Of a stretch of 32,646 bases of DNA, positions 31,402 to 32,646 are shown one piece after another. The notes under the pieces are model-generated. The model did no database searches, had not been told where the DNA came from, and saw nothing but the letters and a program-made list of their open reading frames with translations. A program made the position numbers and the translations under genes. The stretch covers positions 1-32,646 of the forward strand of contig WPIF01000029.1 of the NCBI GenBank assembly GCA_009773185.1, given 5' to 3'. Position 1 is the stretch's first letter. The number at the start of each line of letters is the position of its first letter. The stretch comes from Nitrospirota bacterium (GTDB taxonomy: Bacteria; Nitrospirota; Thermodesulfovibrionia; Thermodesulfovibrionales; UBA1546).

Positions 31402-32646
31402 ATGAAGAAATTAGCATTAGGTTTTCTATTAATTTTTCTTGCCTCGTGTGCGGCGACTGTAATCCCGGAAATTTCTTTGAATCAAAGTGATATAAAAATG
31501 GAGTTGAAACAAGAGGCCTTTGGTATCGAGGGACTTACTATTTCCAGTGACGGACAATATCTCCTGACGAGTGATAATGGAGGTTCGGTAAGGTTTGATT
31601 CTGGAGAACCAGCGCTAAGGCTATGGGACCTGACACAGGGATTGCAAATTTTTAAGCTCAAATATGACAAGAAGTATTCCGGGAAAATAATGTCAGTGGC
31701 AATTTCACCCGATAATAAATATGCCGTGACAGGCGGATATGTCTTCAGCAGCTTCGGCCAAATAGGATCCCATCCGCTAAACATATGGGATATCACTAAA
31801 GGACAGCTACTCAAGGCATACAAGACCTTTAAAGGCTTCAGGGGGGATGAATTCAATAGCATCAGCTTTTCTCAGGATGGGAGGTATTTCCTTGCTGCTG
31901 ACTGGACTAATATTTATATCTTTGATGCTAAGACATGGAATCTTATCAAGACCTTGACCCTTGAAGGTTATAGCCCACCTGTTATGGCCCCCTATAAGAG
32001 TTTGGTTGCGACTTTCTCTCCCAATAATAAATATGTCCTTTCTGGAGGCCCTGATGGCATAGTCCGTTTGCTGGACATTGAAAGTGGCAGGGAAATTAAA
32101 CAATTTCATGGGCATAAAGCCGGTTCGATGTATGGCGGAATATGTTCAATCGAATTTTCTCCGAACGGCAAGTATGCCGTGACAAATTCTATTCAGGACA
32201 GCAATGTAATACTTTGGGATATTGAGAAAGGTGTTGAGGCCAGAGTTTTTTCGGATTTTGAAGGCATACTTGGCTGGTACTTCTCGCCCCAAACGGTCTC
32301 TTTTTCTCCGGATGGCAAACAAGTGTTTATCTATGGTTTGCCGTCAAAGACATTTGATATTAATACTGGAAAGGGATTAATTGACTTTCCACGCGCATGG
32401 CAGGGGAAAGGGATGTATGTGGCAGGCAGAAATATGGGATGGGCACAGTATCATCCCAATGGAAGACATATTCTGTTAAATTCGAATGATGCTTCTGTAA
32501 GAATTTACGATGCTAAAACAGGACAGGAAGTGGCAATTCTTATCGGGTTTGAGGATGGCGAATGGTTAACCATTACAAGCGAAGGCTACTACAACTCCTC
32601 CGAAAAGGGCGCTCAATATCTCAGTGTTAAAGTAGGTGAGACTTCC
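31402..32646 (+). CDS. WD40-repeat lipoprotein, 3' end beyond the window
   Basis: At least 415 aa, open to the last base, with GGGAGGTG upstream. Lipobox LASC gives lipidated Cys16. WD40-type blades recur: LTISSDGQYLLTSDNGG, SVAISPDNKYAVTGG, ISFSQDGRYFLAADW, ATFSPNNKYVLSGGPDG and IEFSPNGKYAVTNS, most followed by a WD or LD pair such as LRLWD, LNIWD and VILWD. The last visible segment, DGEWLTITSEGYYNSSEKGA, is the linker often seen between WD40 repeats and a caspase-like (peptidase C14) domain in bacterial proteins, so such a domain may follow outside the window. That is an inference. Confidence 0.85.
   Translation, partial: MKKLALGFLLIFLASCAATVIPEISLNQSDIKMELKQEAFGIEGLTISSDGQYLLTSDNGGSVRFDSGEPALRLWDLTQGLQIFKLKYDKKYSGKIMSVAISPDNKYAVTGGYVFSSFGQIGSHPLNIWDITKGQLLKAYKTFKGFRGDEFNSISFSQDGRYFLAADWTNIYIFDAKTWNLIKTLTLEGYSPPVMAPYKSLVATFSPNNKYVLSGGPDGIVRLLDIESGREIKQFHGHKAGSMYGGICSIEFSPNGKYAVTNSIQDSNVILWDIEKGVEARVFSDFEGILGWYFSPQTVSFSPDGKQVFIYGLPSKTFDINTGKGLIDFPRAWQGKGMYVAGRNMGWAQYHPNGRHILLNSNDASVRIYDAKTGQEVAILIGFEDGEWLTITSEGYYNSSEKGAQYLSVKVGETS

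Noticed and set aside
14783-32646. Flagellar or curli locus
   Set aside because: FlgO/FlgT/LPP20-like and CsgG domains are present, but no flagellin, hook, rod, motor, CsgA/B or CsgE/F-like gene is seen, so neither label is supported within the window.
1-32646. CRISPR arrays and insertion-sequence transposases
   Set aside because: No regularly spaced direct repeats and no transposase motifs (DDE, HUH) were seen on either strand.

Overview
The window looks like a chromosomal segment of a diderm (two-membrane) bacterium of moderate G+C. Signal peptides, many lipoboxes, several CsgG-type proteins (outer-membrane secretion pore family) and a DUF4337 protein suggest Nitrospirota or a deltaproteobacterial-type lineage. 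That placement is a guess from gene content; no 16S gene or universal marker is present.

Region A (1-4020, genes on the minus strand) is accessory DNA. It holds a large protein with three tandem nucleoside-deoxyribosyltransferase/TIR-like modules, then a two-gene unit (a membrane-anchored protein of unknown function and a sugar-phosphate isomerase of the SIS/HxlB family). The two-gene unit is bounded like an integron gene cassette: GTTAGGC at its 5' edge and an attC-like imperfect palindrome just after its last gene. A broken tyrosine-recombinase fragment lies directly upstream of the cassette.

Region B (4050-14630) is mostly ordinary housekeeping DNA: a DrrAB-type ABC exporter, tRNA-Asn(GTT), a full-length transketolase, a phosphohexomutase, a multi-spanning GT-C-like membrane protein, a CopZ-like metal chaperone, argJ, and a YihY/BrkB membrane protein fused to a cyclic-nucleotide-binding domain. 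Two long imperfect palindromes (5047-5160 and 8167-8338) sit in intergenic gaps.

Region C (14783 to the window end, 14 genes, all plus strand) is the most unusual part. Nearly every product has a signal peptide or lipobox. The set includes two FlgT-N-like proteins, a FlgO-like protein, an LPP20-like protein, three clear CsgG-family proteins plus a fourth CsgG/GNA1162-like one (carrying TPR, six Fn3, or Fn3 + beta-helix + TPR extensions), a TPR/SLH-like lipoprotein, a secreted transglutaminase-like protein, DUF4337, and a WD40 lipoprotein cut by the window edge. No flagellin, flagellar basal-body, or curli subunit gene is present. The cluster therefore looks like a self-contained envelope or outer-membrane pore apparatus that shares building blocks with the FlgO/FlgP/FlgT flagellar collar and with CsgG secretion pores, but matches neither system as described.
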